Below, in pieces: positions 54,827-63,296 of a DNA stretch of 64,000 nt; positions within the stretch are counted from its first letter, which is position 1; each line of letters opens with the position of its first letter. Location: contig NC_008343.2 in assembly GCF_000014285.2 (NCBI RefSeq), forward strand, positions 1,948,501-2,012,500, written 5' to 3'. The notes beneath the pieces are model-generated. The model made no database searches. It saw only the letters and a program-made list of their open reading frames with translations, and was not told where the DNA came from. The stretch comes from Granulibacter bethesdensis CGDNIH1 (GTDB taxonomy: Bacteria > Pseudomonadota > Alphaproteobacteria > Acetobacterales > Acetobacteraceae). Made by a program: the position numbers and the translations under genes.

Positions 54827-55156
54827 TACCCGACGGGTTGGAAGCCGTTTGGCAGTTCGCGACTGGGAGGACCCACATCCGGTCATTCGCGCCGTTTTCG
54901 TCGCTTCTGAACCTCAGACGTCGTCTAATAGCGGGGTTTGCAAGCACCTTTGTGTACGGACGTTGTTTGCTAGGTCACGGTCGTCTTCACGGTCGACATG
55001 AGCCGCCGTATCATGGGGCTTCCCAGGTGGTCCTTCCGATGTTCGTTCCGCACGCATCGAACCGGGGTTCGCGGTGCAACGTCCGAAGCGGAATGGACCA
55101 GCCTTCGTCCCAGCAGGGACGCCTCGCCACGCCATTGGCGCTGCCGAGGCCTTGGA
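54827..55156. other. non-coding stretch after the epoxide hydrolase
   Basis: About 330 bp. The open frames here have no homology that I recognise and no good ribosome-binding site. Given the IS110 remnant next to it, it is probably decayed mobile-element or flanking DNA. Confidence 0.4.
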
Positions 55157-55290
55157 TCAGGCGGTAGCGGCGCTCCTAGTGAATAGTTCGCTGGAGCGCA
55201 GCATGGCGTGCATGATGACCGCGAGCTTGCGGCAACAGCGACGGCGGCATGCTTGAAGCCGACCTTCTCGCGAAGCTTCCCATTTGGGGA
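55157..55290 (-). pseudogene. IS110-family transposase remnant (C-terminal fragment)
   Basis: On the minus strand one frame reads LREKVGFKHAAVAVA and, after a single-base slip near 55235, another frame reads RKLAVIMHAMLRSSELFTRS and ends at TGA (55157-55159). Joined, this is the usual IS110/IS1111-type C-terminus ('...HRKAAVAVARKLAVIMHAMLR'). The upstream catalytic and DEDD parts are missing. It marks a past insertion in this accessory region. Confidence 0.72.
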
Positions 55291-55347
55291 CTGACAGCGA
55301 GACGGCCGAGGCATCGCGTTTCGAGAGAGCGCACCGGCGTCAGTATC

Positions 55348-55977
55348 TCAGTATAGGGTGTCGGCAATCCGCTGCGGTAATGCTCGGTCATAAGCGTCCC
55401 CGTCGATCGCCGCTTGCGATAGCGTTCGCAGGATGGCCCCAGCACTGGGCAGACTGTCACGCGCGACCATACTCTCCTGCTTCCACAATCCGGCGCGGAT
55501 CACGGCGCGGCTGCACTGAAAGAAGACGCTGGTCACTGTGATGCGAAGTATCGACTTGGGCGCTTGCCCTGCCACCGCGAAAGCGGCGAGCTGATCCGGG
55601 CTTGCCAGTATTTCGGCGGTCCCGTTCACCCGCAGCGTCTCGCCGATGCCCGGCACCATGAACAGCAATGCCACACGCGGATCGCCGATGATGTTCCGCA
55701 GGCTGTCGATGCGGTTGTTTCCGCGCCGGTCGGGCAGGATCAGGGTCTTGGCGTCTTCAATGTGGACGAAACCTGCCGGGTCGCCGCGTGGGGTAGCGTC
55801 CAGTCCGCCCGACCCCGCCGTCGCCAGAACGGCAAAGGGCGCAGCCTCGATGAAGGGGCGATAGATCGGATGGATATGATCCACCTCCTTGATGACCGAG
55901 GGCGGTGCGACGGCGCCATACAGCGCCGCTAGTTCTTCCACCGTACTGATATGCCCGTCGTGCTGTACGCCCGTCAT
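55348..55977 (-). CDS. pyridoxamine 5'-phosphate oxidase family (FMN-binding) protein
   Basis: A 209-residue split-barrel FMN protein of the MSMEG_1061/PPOX type, with IHPIYRPFIEAAPFAVLATAGSGGLDATPRGDPAGFVHI, RRGNNRIDSLRNIIGDPRVALLFMVPG and TLRVNGTAEILA, the regular pattern of this family, and IFFQCSRAVIRAGLW-type end. The ATG at 55977 has GAGG upstream; the frame is open to 56145 but the added sequence is not family-like. It is divergent from the NIPSNAP pseudogene. Substrate unknown. Confidence 0.88.
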   Translation of the reverse strand: MTGVQHDGHISTVEELAALYGAVAPPSVIKEVDHIHPIYRPFIEAAPFAVLATAGSGGLDATPRGDPAGFVHIEDAKTLILPDRRGNNRIDSLRNIIGDPRVALLFMVPGIGETLRVNGTAEILASPDQLAAFAVAGQAPKSILRITVTSVFFQCSRAVIRAGLWKQESMVARDSLPSAGAILRTLSQAAIDGDAYDRALPQRIADTLY

Positions 55978-56264
55978 CGCCTGCCTCACCTGTCTACTGC
56001 AGGTTTGTAGCAGATGGGCGGCGGGGGCAATCATCGGGATTTTGTGATTGGAAAGGCGCAGCGGGACAGTAAAGGTAGGATCGGTCTCCGATGCGTTCAC
56101 ATTGAGCCGTTTTCCGGAAACCTGTTCCCGATTGTATTTGCCCAAAACGGTCCTTCGGGCACGGAGAAGCCGGACTGCTGCAAGTTGGTGAAGCTGCCGG
56201 TTTGGGGATATCCTGCCGATCTATCCAGCGGCCGGATTGGGTTCAAAGGCGCCTGGGAGGGGAC

Positions 56265-56842
56265 ATGTTATTTGAGATCGCTACGCTCTCTGGTTCGGTC
56301 TTCGCAGCGCGAGATAGCAAACAGGGCGCGCGGGCCTGGCTGGCTGACGCACTAACCGGATCGACCTTGGGCATGTAGACGACCGAACATGGGGGGATCG
56401 GCGATCTCATCGTGTTGCGTTCGTTCTCCGATGCGCAGGAACTTGGCCTGGAAAGGAAGCGAGCGCTACGCAGCGATGATCCATTCGGCAGTGCGTCCAC
56501 TGGAGCGCGTCTGACGATCCCGTGGCAAGACACTATGGCGGTATCTTCGAATTCCGGACCTACCATCTCGTACCCGGCGGCCTTTCACCGACGCTCGCCG
56601 GCTGGGAAGAGGCCGTCGGGCCCGCCCGCCGCTACACCGAACACCTCGTCACTGCCCTATACGCCTTGGACGGAGACCTGCGGATCACGCATTTGTGGGG
56701 CTTCTCCAGCTTAGGGGAGCGCAACGAGTTGCGGCGTGAGCATTATCAAGCCGGCCTTTGGCCACCCAGGGGTGGTCCTGAAAATATCAGCCGCGCAACT
56801 TCGACAATCGCCTTAGCGGAGCCTGATTTCCCCTTACAATGA
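56265..56842 (+). pseudogene. NIPSNAP family protein, broken by stop and frameshift
   Basis: From an ATG at 56265 with a GGGAGGGG ribosome-binding site the frame reads MLFEIATLSGSVFAARDSKQ... to an in-frame TAG (56376-56378), then continues in the same frame with TTEHGGIGDLIVLRSFSDAQELGLERKRALRSDDPF. Near 56520 the homology moves to another frame, ARHYGGIFEFRTYHLVPGGLSPTLAGWEEAVGPARRY to ALAEPDFPLQ (end 56842). Together this is a normal two-domain NIPSNAP protein of about 190 residues, so the gene has one nonsense mutation and one frameshift. Confidence 0.8.
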
Positions 56843-57149
56843 ACCCAAATCTGGTGCGCGAGGGTGGCCGGCCAATCATCTGCCGCAACATGCGGTGGCC
56901 ATGGCTTCGGCATAGGCCATCCGGGCTCACCGACCGCCCCCCTGGCCCAGCTGGTACGCCGACTGGCTGCGGAGGCAGGGCGTTCGCGCCGTGACAGACC
57001 TATAAGGCGACCTTCAAAACCTCTCGTGGGTTTGCAATTCGGCTGCTGGCTCATGCGTTAACGGGCCAGCAATGCCACGCACCATGCGTTCATGGCATTG
57101 CTGACTGGCTCGGTGGTGACCCCACCAGCCAGCGAGCAACGGTAGTGGA
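56843..57149. other. intergenic region with inverted repeat
   Basis: About 307 bp with no supported gene. It contains a perfect 10-bp inverted repeat, CAGCAATGCC (57067-57076) and GGCATTGCTG (57094-57103), with a 17-base loop, and a second GC-rich hairpin near 57110-57132. They lie downstream of the SDR gene that ends at 57150, so may help end its transcript. Confidence 0.45.
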
Positions 57150-58052
57150 TCACGCCGCGGTGATCACTGAATAGTCCATCGCGGCAAGATCGGTGAGGAG
57201 ATCGGGCCCGGTCGGCACCCACCCGATCCTTGCGCGCGTCCAGGCATTCGACGCCGTCATGTCGAGGCTCACAAAGGGGCTCATCCAACCGAAATAATGT
57301 TCGACCTCGTCCGCCGCGACGGAGCGCACTGGTAGCCCGCTGCCCTTGCCGATCGCCTCGGCAATGGCGCGCGCGGTGACGCCCTCCTCCGCCGAGGCAT
57401 GGTAACGTGCGCCCGGTTCGCCCTTTTCGAGGGCTAGCACGTAGAGCTTCGCCACGTCGCTGACGTGCGCGGCGGACCAGCGCGCTTGCCCCTCGCCGAC
57501 ATAAGCCACCGCCCCCGCCCGACGTGCTTCGGCGGTCAGCGGCGTGATCAGCCCGGCCCTGGTAGTGTCGTGCACTTGGGGCAATCGGATCGTACGCACA
57601 TCAATGCGTCGCGCCATGAGTGCCGCGCCTGCGAGTTCCGTCGCGATGCGCGGATTGGCGTGGTGCGGGTTCAGCACGTCTTCTGTCGCTGGCCCGCCAT
57701 TCAGCGGGGTGCCGATGCCGACCCCCGAAGTGATCAGGATCGGCTTTCTCGTTCCCTCCAGCGCCTCTCCCATGGCCGCGATGTTGCGCTCGTCCTTCTT
57801 GGTGTTCTCGACGAAGTTCGCGAAATCATGGTCGAACGCGCAGTGGATCACCGCATCGGCCTCCAAGACGGCTCGTGCAAGCGTCTCGGGCATTTCCAGA
57901 TTACCGCGATGGACATCGACACCGGCTGCTTCAAGCTGACGTGCGCCTGCGTCGGATCGCGTGAGACCGAGCACCTGATGGCCACGGTCGAGCAGTTCGG
58001 GAATGATATGCGAACCGATGAAGCCGGTCGCGCCGGTCAGGAACACCCGCAT
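57150..58052 (-). CDS. SDR family (extended, NAD-dependent epimerase-like) oxidoreductase
   Basis: A 300-residue extended short-chain dehydrogenase. It has VFLTGATGFIGSHIIPELLDRGHQVLGLTRSDAGARQLEAAGVDVHRGNLE (NAD(P)-binding start), ADAVIHCAFDHDF, LITSGVGIG and LPQVHD, the atypical form without a standard Tyr-x-x-x-Lys. It is similar to the proteobacterial 'YwnB/SDR5' type of unknown function. It is divergent from the HTH regulator, with a palindrome in the 93-bp region between them. Confidence 0.9.
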   Translation of the reverse strand: MRVFLTGATGFIGSHIIPELLDRGHQVLGLTRSDAGARQLEAAGVDVHRGNLEMPETLARAVLEADAVIHCAFDHDFANFVENTKKDERNIAAMGEALEGTRKPILITSGVGIGTPLNGGPATEDVLNPHHANPRIATELAGAALMARRIDVRTIRLPQVHDTTRAGLITPLTAEARRAGAVAYVGEGQARWSAAHVSDVAKLYVLALEKGEPGARYHASAEEGVTARAIAEAIGKGSGLPVRSVAADEVEHYFGWMSPFVSLDMTASNAWTRARIGWVPTGPDLLTDLAAMDYSVITAA

Positions 58053-58113
58053 GAGCTATCTCCTTGTTGTCTGAGCGGTGTATCGCCGTTCGCTGAACCC
58101 TGTTAAAGTAGTG

Positions 58114-58133
58114 AGCTTATCGTGGTATAAGCT
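58114..58133. promoter_or_regulatory. palindromic operator of the HTH/SDR pair
   Basis: AGCTTAT (58114-58120) and ATAAGCT (58127-58133) form a perfect 7-bp inverted repeat with a CGTGGT spacer. The right arm overlaps a likely -10 element (TATAAG) for the HTH gene, with TTAAAG 17 bp upstream, so binding would block the regulator's own promoter. Confidence 0.65.
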
Positions 58134-58145
58134 GCAACAGGATCG

Positions 58146-58985
58146 ATGATGGCCAGCGAAGCGCCTAACCAGCTCGGCATCTATTTGCGTGATCGCCGCA
58201 CCCGCCTCGATCCGGCGGCATTCGGGTTTGGCGGCGGTCGGCGACGCACTCCTGGGTTGCGTCGTGAGGAAGTGGCGAGCCGGGCCAATATCAGTCCGAC
58301 ATGGTATACCTGGCTGGAGCAGGGGCGCGGCGGTGCGCCATCCGCAGACGTTCTCAACCGGATCGCCAAGGGCCTGATGTTGACCGAGCCGGAACGTGAG
58401 CATCTGTACATGCTAGGCCTGGGTCGCCTTCCCGAGGCGCGCTATCAGCCGGTCGATGGCATCACCCCCCGGCTGCAACGCGTGCTTGACGGGATGGTGC
58501 TGAGCCCGGCGATCATCAAGACGGCGATGTGGGATGTGGTTGGCTGGAACCACGCAGCGACGGTACTCCTGACCGACTATTCCAAGCTGCCGCGCGAAGA
58601 TCGTAACATCCTTCGCCTGATGTTCGGCAGCAAGCATGTCCGCAGCCGGAACAAAGATTGGGAAAGCATCGCGCGCTTCGTCGTCGGCGCCTTTCGCGCG
58701 GACGTAGCGCGGGTAAATGCAAGCACCAGCGCCGAGGTCACGAGGCTGGTAGCAGACCTCAGCGCGGTCAGCCCCGAGTTCGTTGCATTGTGGCAGGACA
58801 ACGACGTGATCGCTCATGGCGAAGGGGTGAAGCGAATCCGTCACCCCAATGCAGGACTGCTCGCGATGGATTACTCGTCATTCGCTGTGGAAGGCCGGCC
58901 GGAGCTGGGAATGATCATCTACAATCCCGCCACGCCGAAAGATGCTGAAAAGCTGCGCATGCTACTGGACGCACATGACGATTGA
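58146..58985 (+). CDS. HTH transcriptional regulator with MmyB-like ligand domain
   Basis: A 279-residue regulator. The N-terminal Xre-type HTH (about 8-85) has LGIYLRDRRTRLDPAAFGF, RRTPGLRREEVASRANISPTWYTWLEQGRG and PSADVLNRIAKGLMLTEPEREHLYMLG. The C-terminal MmyB-like domain (about 105-275) has MVLSPAIIKTAMWDVVGWNHAATVLLTDYSKLPREDRNILRLMF and LWQDNDVIAHGEGVKRIRHPNAGLLAMDYSSFAVEG, a hydrophobic ligand pocket. In this family the divergent gene is normally an SDR, as here. ATGs are at 58146 and 58149. Confidence 0.93.
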   Translation: MMASEAPNQLGIYLRDRRTRLDPAAFGFGGGRRRTPGLRREEVASRANISPTWYTWLEQGRGGAPSADVLNRIAKGLMLTEPEREHLYMLGLGRLPEARYQPVDGITPRLQRVLDGMVLSPAIIKTAMWDVVGWNHAATVLLTDYSKLPREDRNILRLMFGSKHVRSRNKDWESIARFVVGAFRADVARVNASTSAEVTRLVADLSAVSPEFVALWQDNDVIAHGEGVKRIRHPNAGLLAMDYSSFAVEGRPELGMIIYNPATPKDAEKLRMLLDAHDD

Positions 58986-59258
58986 TCCGGAGAGCACAAC
59001 CCGGAGGCGGCAACGACCCACAATGCGACGTTTAAACGTCCTTGCACGCTCCCCAACATCAGACATCCGTTCATGTCCGGCCGACCTTTCGACGAGCAAC
59101 TGGGGAATGATGGATTCTGGGACAAACCCGCCGTTCCGCGCTGGGGGAGCGATACGTCTGGTTTGATCCAAGTCGGCCATTCAGCATGGCCCTGGCACTT
59201 TTAAAGAATTACCAGTCGCTCATCTCGGCATGCGGTTTCCCCACCGGAATCGGGTCCC

Positions 59259-60635
59259 GGCAAAGCGGTTGTGTCCCACGGGGTGGTGTAGCTTTGGCGG
59301 CGTAGCCGCATTGATCTCCGGTCAGGCCGGGGTGTTCAGGCTGCCATGTCGGGCAGCGAGACGGTGGGATCATCGCTCAATTGCGCGACGCTTTCCAGCG
59401 TCATGTAGCGCCCGCGCTGGACTGCCCATTCGTCGTTCTGCTCGAGCAGCAGGGCACCGACGAGACGGGTGATGGCATCCTCGTTGGGGAAGATGCCGAC
59501 CACGCCGGTGCGCCGCTTGATCTCGCCGTTCAGGCGTTCGAGCGGGTTCGTGCTGTGCAGCTTGGTGCGATGCTGCGGCGGGAACGACATGTAGGCCAGC
59601 ACATCCTCCTCGGCGGTATCCATCATCCGGGCGAGCTTGGGGACGCTGGGGCGCAATTGGTCGGCGACCTTACGCCACTGGTTCCTGGCGGCCTCCGGTG
59701 TTTCCTGCGCATATGCCGTGGCGATGAAGGCGGAGACGACACGGCGCCCGCTCTTGCCGGCGTGCGCCATGGCGTTGCGGGCGAAGTGGACCCGGCAACG
59801 CTGCCAGGTCGCGCTGAACACGCGCGAGACGGCGGCCTTGATGCCTTCGTGCGCGTCCGAGATCACGAGCTTCACGCCGCGCAGGCCCCGCCGGGCAAGG
59901 CTGCGCAGGAAGTCGGTCCAGAACGTCTCAGCCTCGGACGCGCCGATCGCCATACCCAGTACCTCGCGCCGCCCGTCGCCGTTCACGCCGACCGCGATGG
60001 TCACCGCGACCGAGACGATGCGCCCGGCCTGCCGCACCTTCAGGTACGTGGCGTCGACCCAGACATACGGCCAGTCGCCCTCGATGGGCCGGTCGAGGAA
60101 CGCCTTCACGCGCACGTCGATCTCCTCGCACAGCCGGCTAACCTGGCTCTTGGTAATACCGCTCATCCCCATCGCCTTGACCAGATCATCGACCGAGCGC
60201 GTCGAGATGCCCTGGATGTACGCCTCCTGCACGACCGCAGTCAGCGCCTTCTCGGCGAGGCGCCGGGGTTCGAGGAAGGCCGGGAAGTAACTGCCGGTCC
60301 GCAAACGGGGGATGCGCAGCTCGACCGTACCGGCGCGGGTTTCCCAGTCTCGTTCGCGATAGCCATTGCGCTGGGCAAGCCGATCGCTGCTCTTCTCGCC
60401 ATAGCCCGCGCCGGTCAGGCTGCCGACCTCCAGGTCCATTAAACGCTGCGCGGCAAAGCCGATCATCTCGCGCAGGAAATCCGCATCCGCGCTCTTTCCC
60501 ACCAGCGCCTGCAGGTTCATCGTATCGTCGGTCATCGGGGTCTCCGTCGGTTGAGTGTCGCAACCCAAACCTATCCGAAGATCGCCGATGGCCACCCCTC
60601 AGCTACACCACCCCGTGGGACACAACCGGCAAAGC
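59259..60635. mobile_element. IS256-family insertion sequence with 8-bp target duplication
   Basis: Terminal inverted repeats GGTTGTGTCCCACGGGGTGG at 59267 and the matching CCACCCCGTGGGACACAACC ending at 60627 (27 bp perfect from GGTT to AGCT) enclose a 1361-bp element with one transposase gene on the minus strand. An 8-bp direct repeat, GGCAAAGC, stands on both sides (59259-59266 and 60628-60635), the duplication length made by IS256-type transposases. The insertion lies three bases downstream of the stop codon of the esterase gene that ends at 60639. The element looks intact and the inverted repeats are perfect, so it was probably inserted recently. Confidence 0.95.
59336..60535 (-). CDS. 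IS256-family (Mutator) transposase
   Basis: A 399-residue DDE transposase of the IS256 group. It has the N-terminal [98 protein letters not shown], then [15 protein letters not shown] (first Asp), [17 protein letters not shown] (second Asp) and the C(2)H-type [15 protein letters not shown], and [29 protein letters not shown] (Glu). The ATG at 60535 gives the family start; the frame is open to 60595. All catalytic residues are present, so it looks functional. Confidence 0.96.
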   Translation of the reverse strand: MTDDTMNLQALVGKSADADFLREMIGFAAQRLMDLEVGSLTGAGYGEKSSDRLAQRNGYRERDWETRAGTVELRIPRLRTGSYFPAFLEPRRLAEKALTAVVQEAYIQGISTRSVDDLVKAMGMSGITKSQVSRLCEEIDVRVKAFLDRPIEGDWPYVWVDATYLKVRQAGRIVSVAVTIAVGVNGDGRREVLGMAIGASEAETFWTDFLRSLARRGLRGVKLVISDAHEGIKAAVSRVFSATWQRCRVHFARNAMAHAGKSGRRVVSAFIATAYAQETPEAARNQWRKVADQLRPSVPKLARMMDTAEEDVLAYMSFPPQHRTKLHSTNPLERLNGEIKRRTGVVGIFPNEDAITRLVGALLLEQNDEWAVQRGRYMTLESVAQLSDDPTVSLPDMAA

Positions 60636-60638
60636 GGG

Positions 60639-61625
60639 TCACCGCCAACGAGCGGCGACAAACCGCGACATTTCACCGGCCAACTCATGGTCTTCCGGTG
60701 TGCTTCCCTGAAACCCGCCATGCGGCATCGCCTCGAAGACATGGAGTTCGGCATCCACACCCGCCCGGCGCAACGCGCGGTGCATGCGGACCGTATTGGA
60801 CAAAAAGAGGTCCCGTGTACCCGACTGAAGGAAGGTCGGCGGGAAGTCGCTGAGATCACCGAACAAGGGCGAGAGATAGGGGTGCGACAGGTCAGCACCA
60901 CCGGCGTACAGTTGGTTGTTTTGTATCAGCGAGCTGGGCAGCACGACATCGACCATCTGGTTGATCTGGAAACTGTCGCCGGACTCGGTCAGATCGACCT
61001 GCGGCGATAAGAGAACCAACCCTGTGGGTAGGGCAAGCCCTTCATCCTTTGCGCGCAGGAGCATCGCAACCGCCAGATTGCCGCCTGCCGATCGTCCGCC
61101 GACGACGATGCGTGACGGCGCATGGTATTCGAGCACATGGCGATACGCCGCCACGGCATCGTCTAGCGCTGCGGGATAGGGATGTTCGGGCGGCATCCTG
61201 TAATCGACGCCGTAACATAGCGCCCCGTGCCGATCCGCCTGCATCCGCGCCTGCGCGCGGCAGGCATCGCCGCCCCCGAACACCAGTGCGCCGCCATGGA
61301 AGTCCAGATAGGCGCAGTCCGGCGCGGTCACGGTATCGGGCGTCGCGACATGAATGGTGGCATCACAGGTTCGGATCGTCTCCACGCCCGCGCGCAGCGT
61401 GCCGGCCAGTTCCTTCATGGCGGCCGCATAATGTCCGTCCGCAGCGGCCTTGACCCTCATCCAGCCAGCATGATCGTCGGGCGAGGGCATGGTGTAGAGC
61501 GCGTTCAACGGAACGCCATCCGCGTTCACCAGCCGTTCCAGACTGGCGCGCGCCTCTGCGCTGATCGAGGACGGAAAGGGGATGATACGGCGTTGCACCA
61601 TCACGCCGGTTTCTTGATCGCTCAT
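60639..61625 (-). CDS. alpha/beta hydrolase, HSL-type acetylesterase (paralog 2)
   Basis: A 328-residue esterase closely related to the one at 46221-47207. It has oxyanion motif DFHGGALVFGGG, Ser in VVGGRSAGGNLA, Asp in FLQSGTRDLFLSN and His in FEAMPHGGF. The ATG at 61625 has GGAG eight bases before it, better than the ATG at 61631. It follows the flavin monooxygenase by 97 bp on the same strand, so it is probably in the MarR-controlled operon. The IS256 copy lies just past its stop and does not break the gene. Confidence 0.92.
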   Translation of the reverse strand: MSDQETGVMVQRRIIPFPSSISAEARASLERLVNADGVPLNALYTMPSPDDHAGWMRVKAAADGHYAAAMKELAGTLRAGVETIRTCDATIHVATPDTVTAPDCAYLDFHGGALVFGGGDACRAQARMQADRHGALCYGVDYRMPPEHPYPAALDDAVAAYRHVLEYHAPSRIVVGGRSAGGNLAVAMLLRAKDEGLALPTGLVLLSPQVDLTESGDSFQINQMVDVVLPSSLIQNNQLYAGGADLSHPYLSPLFGDLSDFPPTFLQSGTRDLFLSNTVRMHRALRRAGVDAELHVFEAMPHGGFQGSTPEDHELAGEMSRFVAARWR

Positions 61626-61722
61626 ATCCATGCTCCAGTCGTGATGCCCGCTTCATCATAATGGCTCTCGAAACCGCCGTATCGGTGGGATAGCGAGTGA
61701 TGGCAGATGACGCTGATGCGCG

Positions 61723-63219
61723 TCATCGCAATTTGGCGGGGAGAACGCCGTCCAGATAGCGTTCGAGCCCGTTCTGGCGTTCGTGGGTGCCAAACACCCC
61801 GGCCAAATAGCCATCCGGCCGGATGAGCGCCCATTCGTCGGCGCGCAATCCATAGGCGTCGGCGATATGACCGCCATCGTCCAAGAGGTCGCCTCGATCA
61901 CCGATCAGCACCATGCGAAGGCCCGGACGAGCGACTGGCCGCGCCCCGGCGTCAAAGCCGAGCAGCGTCCATTGCGGCCCCTGAAACACGGTGAATAGCC
62001 GTGTCGGCTGGCCAGCGCGGCCGCGGCACGGTGCGTCCGGCGCACGATCGCCGGGTTGGAGCCTCGTGCCGGTCTGTGATGCCGCGACAGACAGCGACGA
62101 GCCACGATAGCCGAGATCGAGCTGCCTGACCTCGCGGTTGCGACGCATCGGCCCCTGCTGTGCTTCGCCGAGCAGGCGGGTCGACAGCCCGAGCATGTTC
62201 GCCGCGATCGGGCGGCGTTCCTCCTCGTAGCTGTCGAGCAAAGCCACCGGCGCGTGTGCAAGAACTGCCGCCAGCTTCCAGCCGAGATTATAGGCGTCCT
62301 GTACGCTGGTGTTGAGACCCTGGCCGCCGGTGGGGGGATGGATGTGCGCAGCGTCACCGGCGAGGAAGACACGCCCGTTCCGATATTGGTCCGCCAAGCG
62401 CGCGTTCATCGCATAGATCGACGACCACTGGACCGAACGGATGACAATCCACGGCATGCCGCTCCGCGCCGCGACCAGTGCGGTCAGGCCAGCGGGCGAC
62501 AGGTCGACCTCCCCCTCCAGAGGCACCGGCCCCTGAAGCTGGAAGAGGTCCGTCCCGGCGAGCGGACAGATCATCACCTGCGTCGCGCCGTTGCCGTGCT
62601 GAAACCGATGCCATGCGGTCCGATCGAGTCCCTCCAATTGCACATCGGCGACGAATGCGCGGATGCCGAGCGTCTTTCCGGAAAACCCGATGCCGAGTGC
62701 ATGGCGCACGACACTGCGACCGCCGTCCGTGCCAACCAGATAGCGGGCGCGAATGACATGGTCGCCAGCGGCATCCGCGATTCGCGCGGTGACGCCATCG
62801 GCATCCTGGTCGAACTCTAAAAGTTTCCGGCCGAATGCGGGCCTGTGTCCGAGTTCGGCCAGCCGCTCCCGCATGACGGCTTCGGTTACGAACTGGGGCA
62901 CCATCAACGGCGCGGCGTAGGGTTCGGCCGGGGTCGGCATGGCGTCTCCGGTCAGCGACGTGTCATGCGTGCTTCCGTCTGGACGATATTCCCGCATCGG
63001 GGGATAGGGCGCCCCCATTGCAGCAAGCCGATCAACAAAGCCGAGATCCTCGAACACCTCCAGCGTCCTGGGCTGGATCCCCTTGCCCCGGGAGCCGCCG
63101 AACGGCTGCTCGTTTTGCTCGACGAGCATGAAGGCCACGCCGCGGCGCGCGAGATCGATGGCCAGGGTGAGGCCTGCGGCCCCTGCGCCAATGATCAGGA
63201 CGTCGGTGTCGTACGACAT
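61723..63219 (-). CDS. FAD-dependent class A monooxygenase
   Basis: A 498-residue flavoprotein hydroxylase of the PheA/TfdB/UbiH type. It has DVLIIGAGAAGLTLAIDLARRGVAFMLVEQ (FAD Rossmann start), RYLVGTDGGRSVVRHALGI (DG motif) and GRVFLAGDAAHIHPPTGGQGLNTSVQDAYNLGWKLA (GD motif). The C-terminal 110 residues form the thioredoxin-like domain of phenol-hydroxylase-type enzymes. The ATG at 63219 has GGAGAGGG upstream; the frame open to 63339 crosses the duplicated operator. It hydroxylates an aromatic ring with NAD(P)H and oxygen; the substrate is unknown. It is divergent from the MarR gene. Confidence 0.92.
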   Translation of the reverse strand: MSYDTDVLIIGAGAAGLTLAIDLARRGVAFMLVEQNEQPFGGSRGKGIQPRTLEVFEDLGFVDRLAAMGAPYPPMREYRPDGSTHDTSLTGDAMPTPAEPYAAPLMVPQFVTEAVMRERLAELGHRPAFGRKLLEFDQDADGVTARIADAAGDHVIRARYLVGTDGGRSVVRHALGIGFSGKTLGIRAFVADVQLEGLDRTAWHRFQHGNGATQVMICPLAGTDLFQLQGPVPLEGEVDLSPAGLTALVAARSGMPWIVIRSVQWSSIYAMNARLADQYRNGRVFLAGDAAHIHPPTGGQGLNTSVQDAYNLGWKLAAVLAHAPVALLDSYEEERRPIAANMLGLSTRLLGEAQQGPMRRNREVRQLDLGYRGSSLSVAASQTGTRLQPGDRAPDAPCRGRAGQPTRLFTVFQGPQWTLLGFDAGARPVARPGLRMVLIGDRGDLLDDGGHIADAYGLRADEWALIRPDGYLAGVFGTHERQNGLERYLDGVLPAKLR

Positions 63220-63237
63220 TGCCCTCTCCACGAATAA

Positions 63238-63254
63238 ATGTGCAATATGCACAT
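63238..63254. promoter_or_regulatory. MarR operator 1
   Basis: Perfect palindrome ATGTGCA-ATA-TGCACAT in the first 40-bp copy, 19 bp before the monooxygenase start on the minus strand. A MarR-type site is expected here from the divergent layout; the assignment is inference. Confidence 0.7.
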
Positions 63255-63277
63255 ATAATTGCCCTCTCCACGAATAA

Positions 63278-63294
63278 ATGTGCAATATGCACAT
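63278..63294. promoter_or_regulatory. MarR operator 2
   Basis: The same palindrome in the second 40-bp copy, centred 40 bp from operator 1 (about four helical turns) and ending two bases before the MarR ATG. If that ATG is used, the mRNA would be nearly leaderless. Confidence 0.7.
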
Positions 63295-63296
63295 AT

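Noticed and set aside
59381-60442. Plus-strand open frame of 353 codons inside the IS256 element
   Set aside because: Exact antisense of the transposase; IS256 elements carry a single gene.
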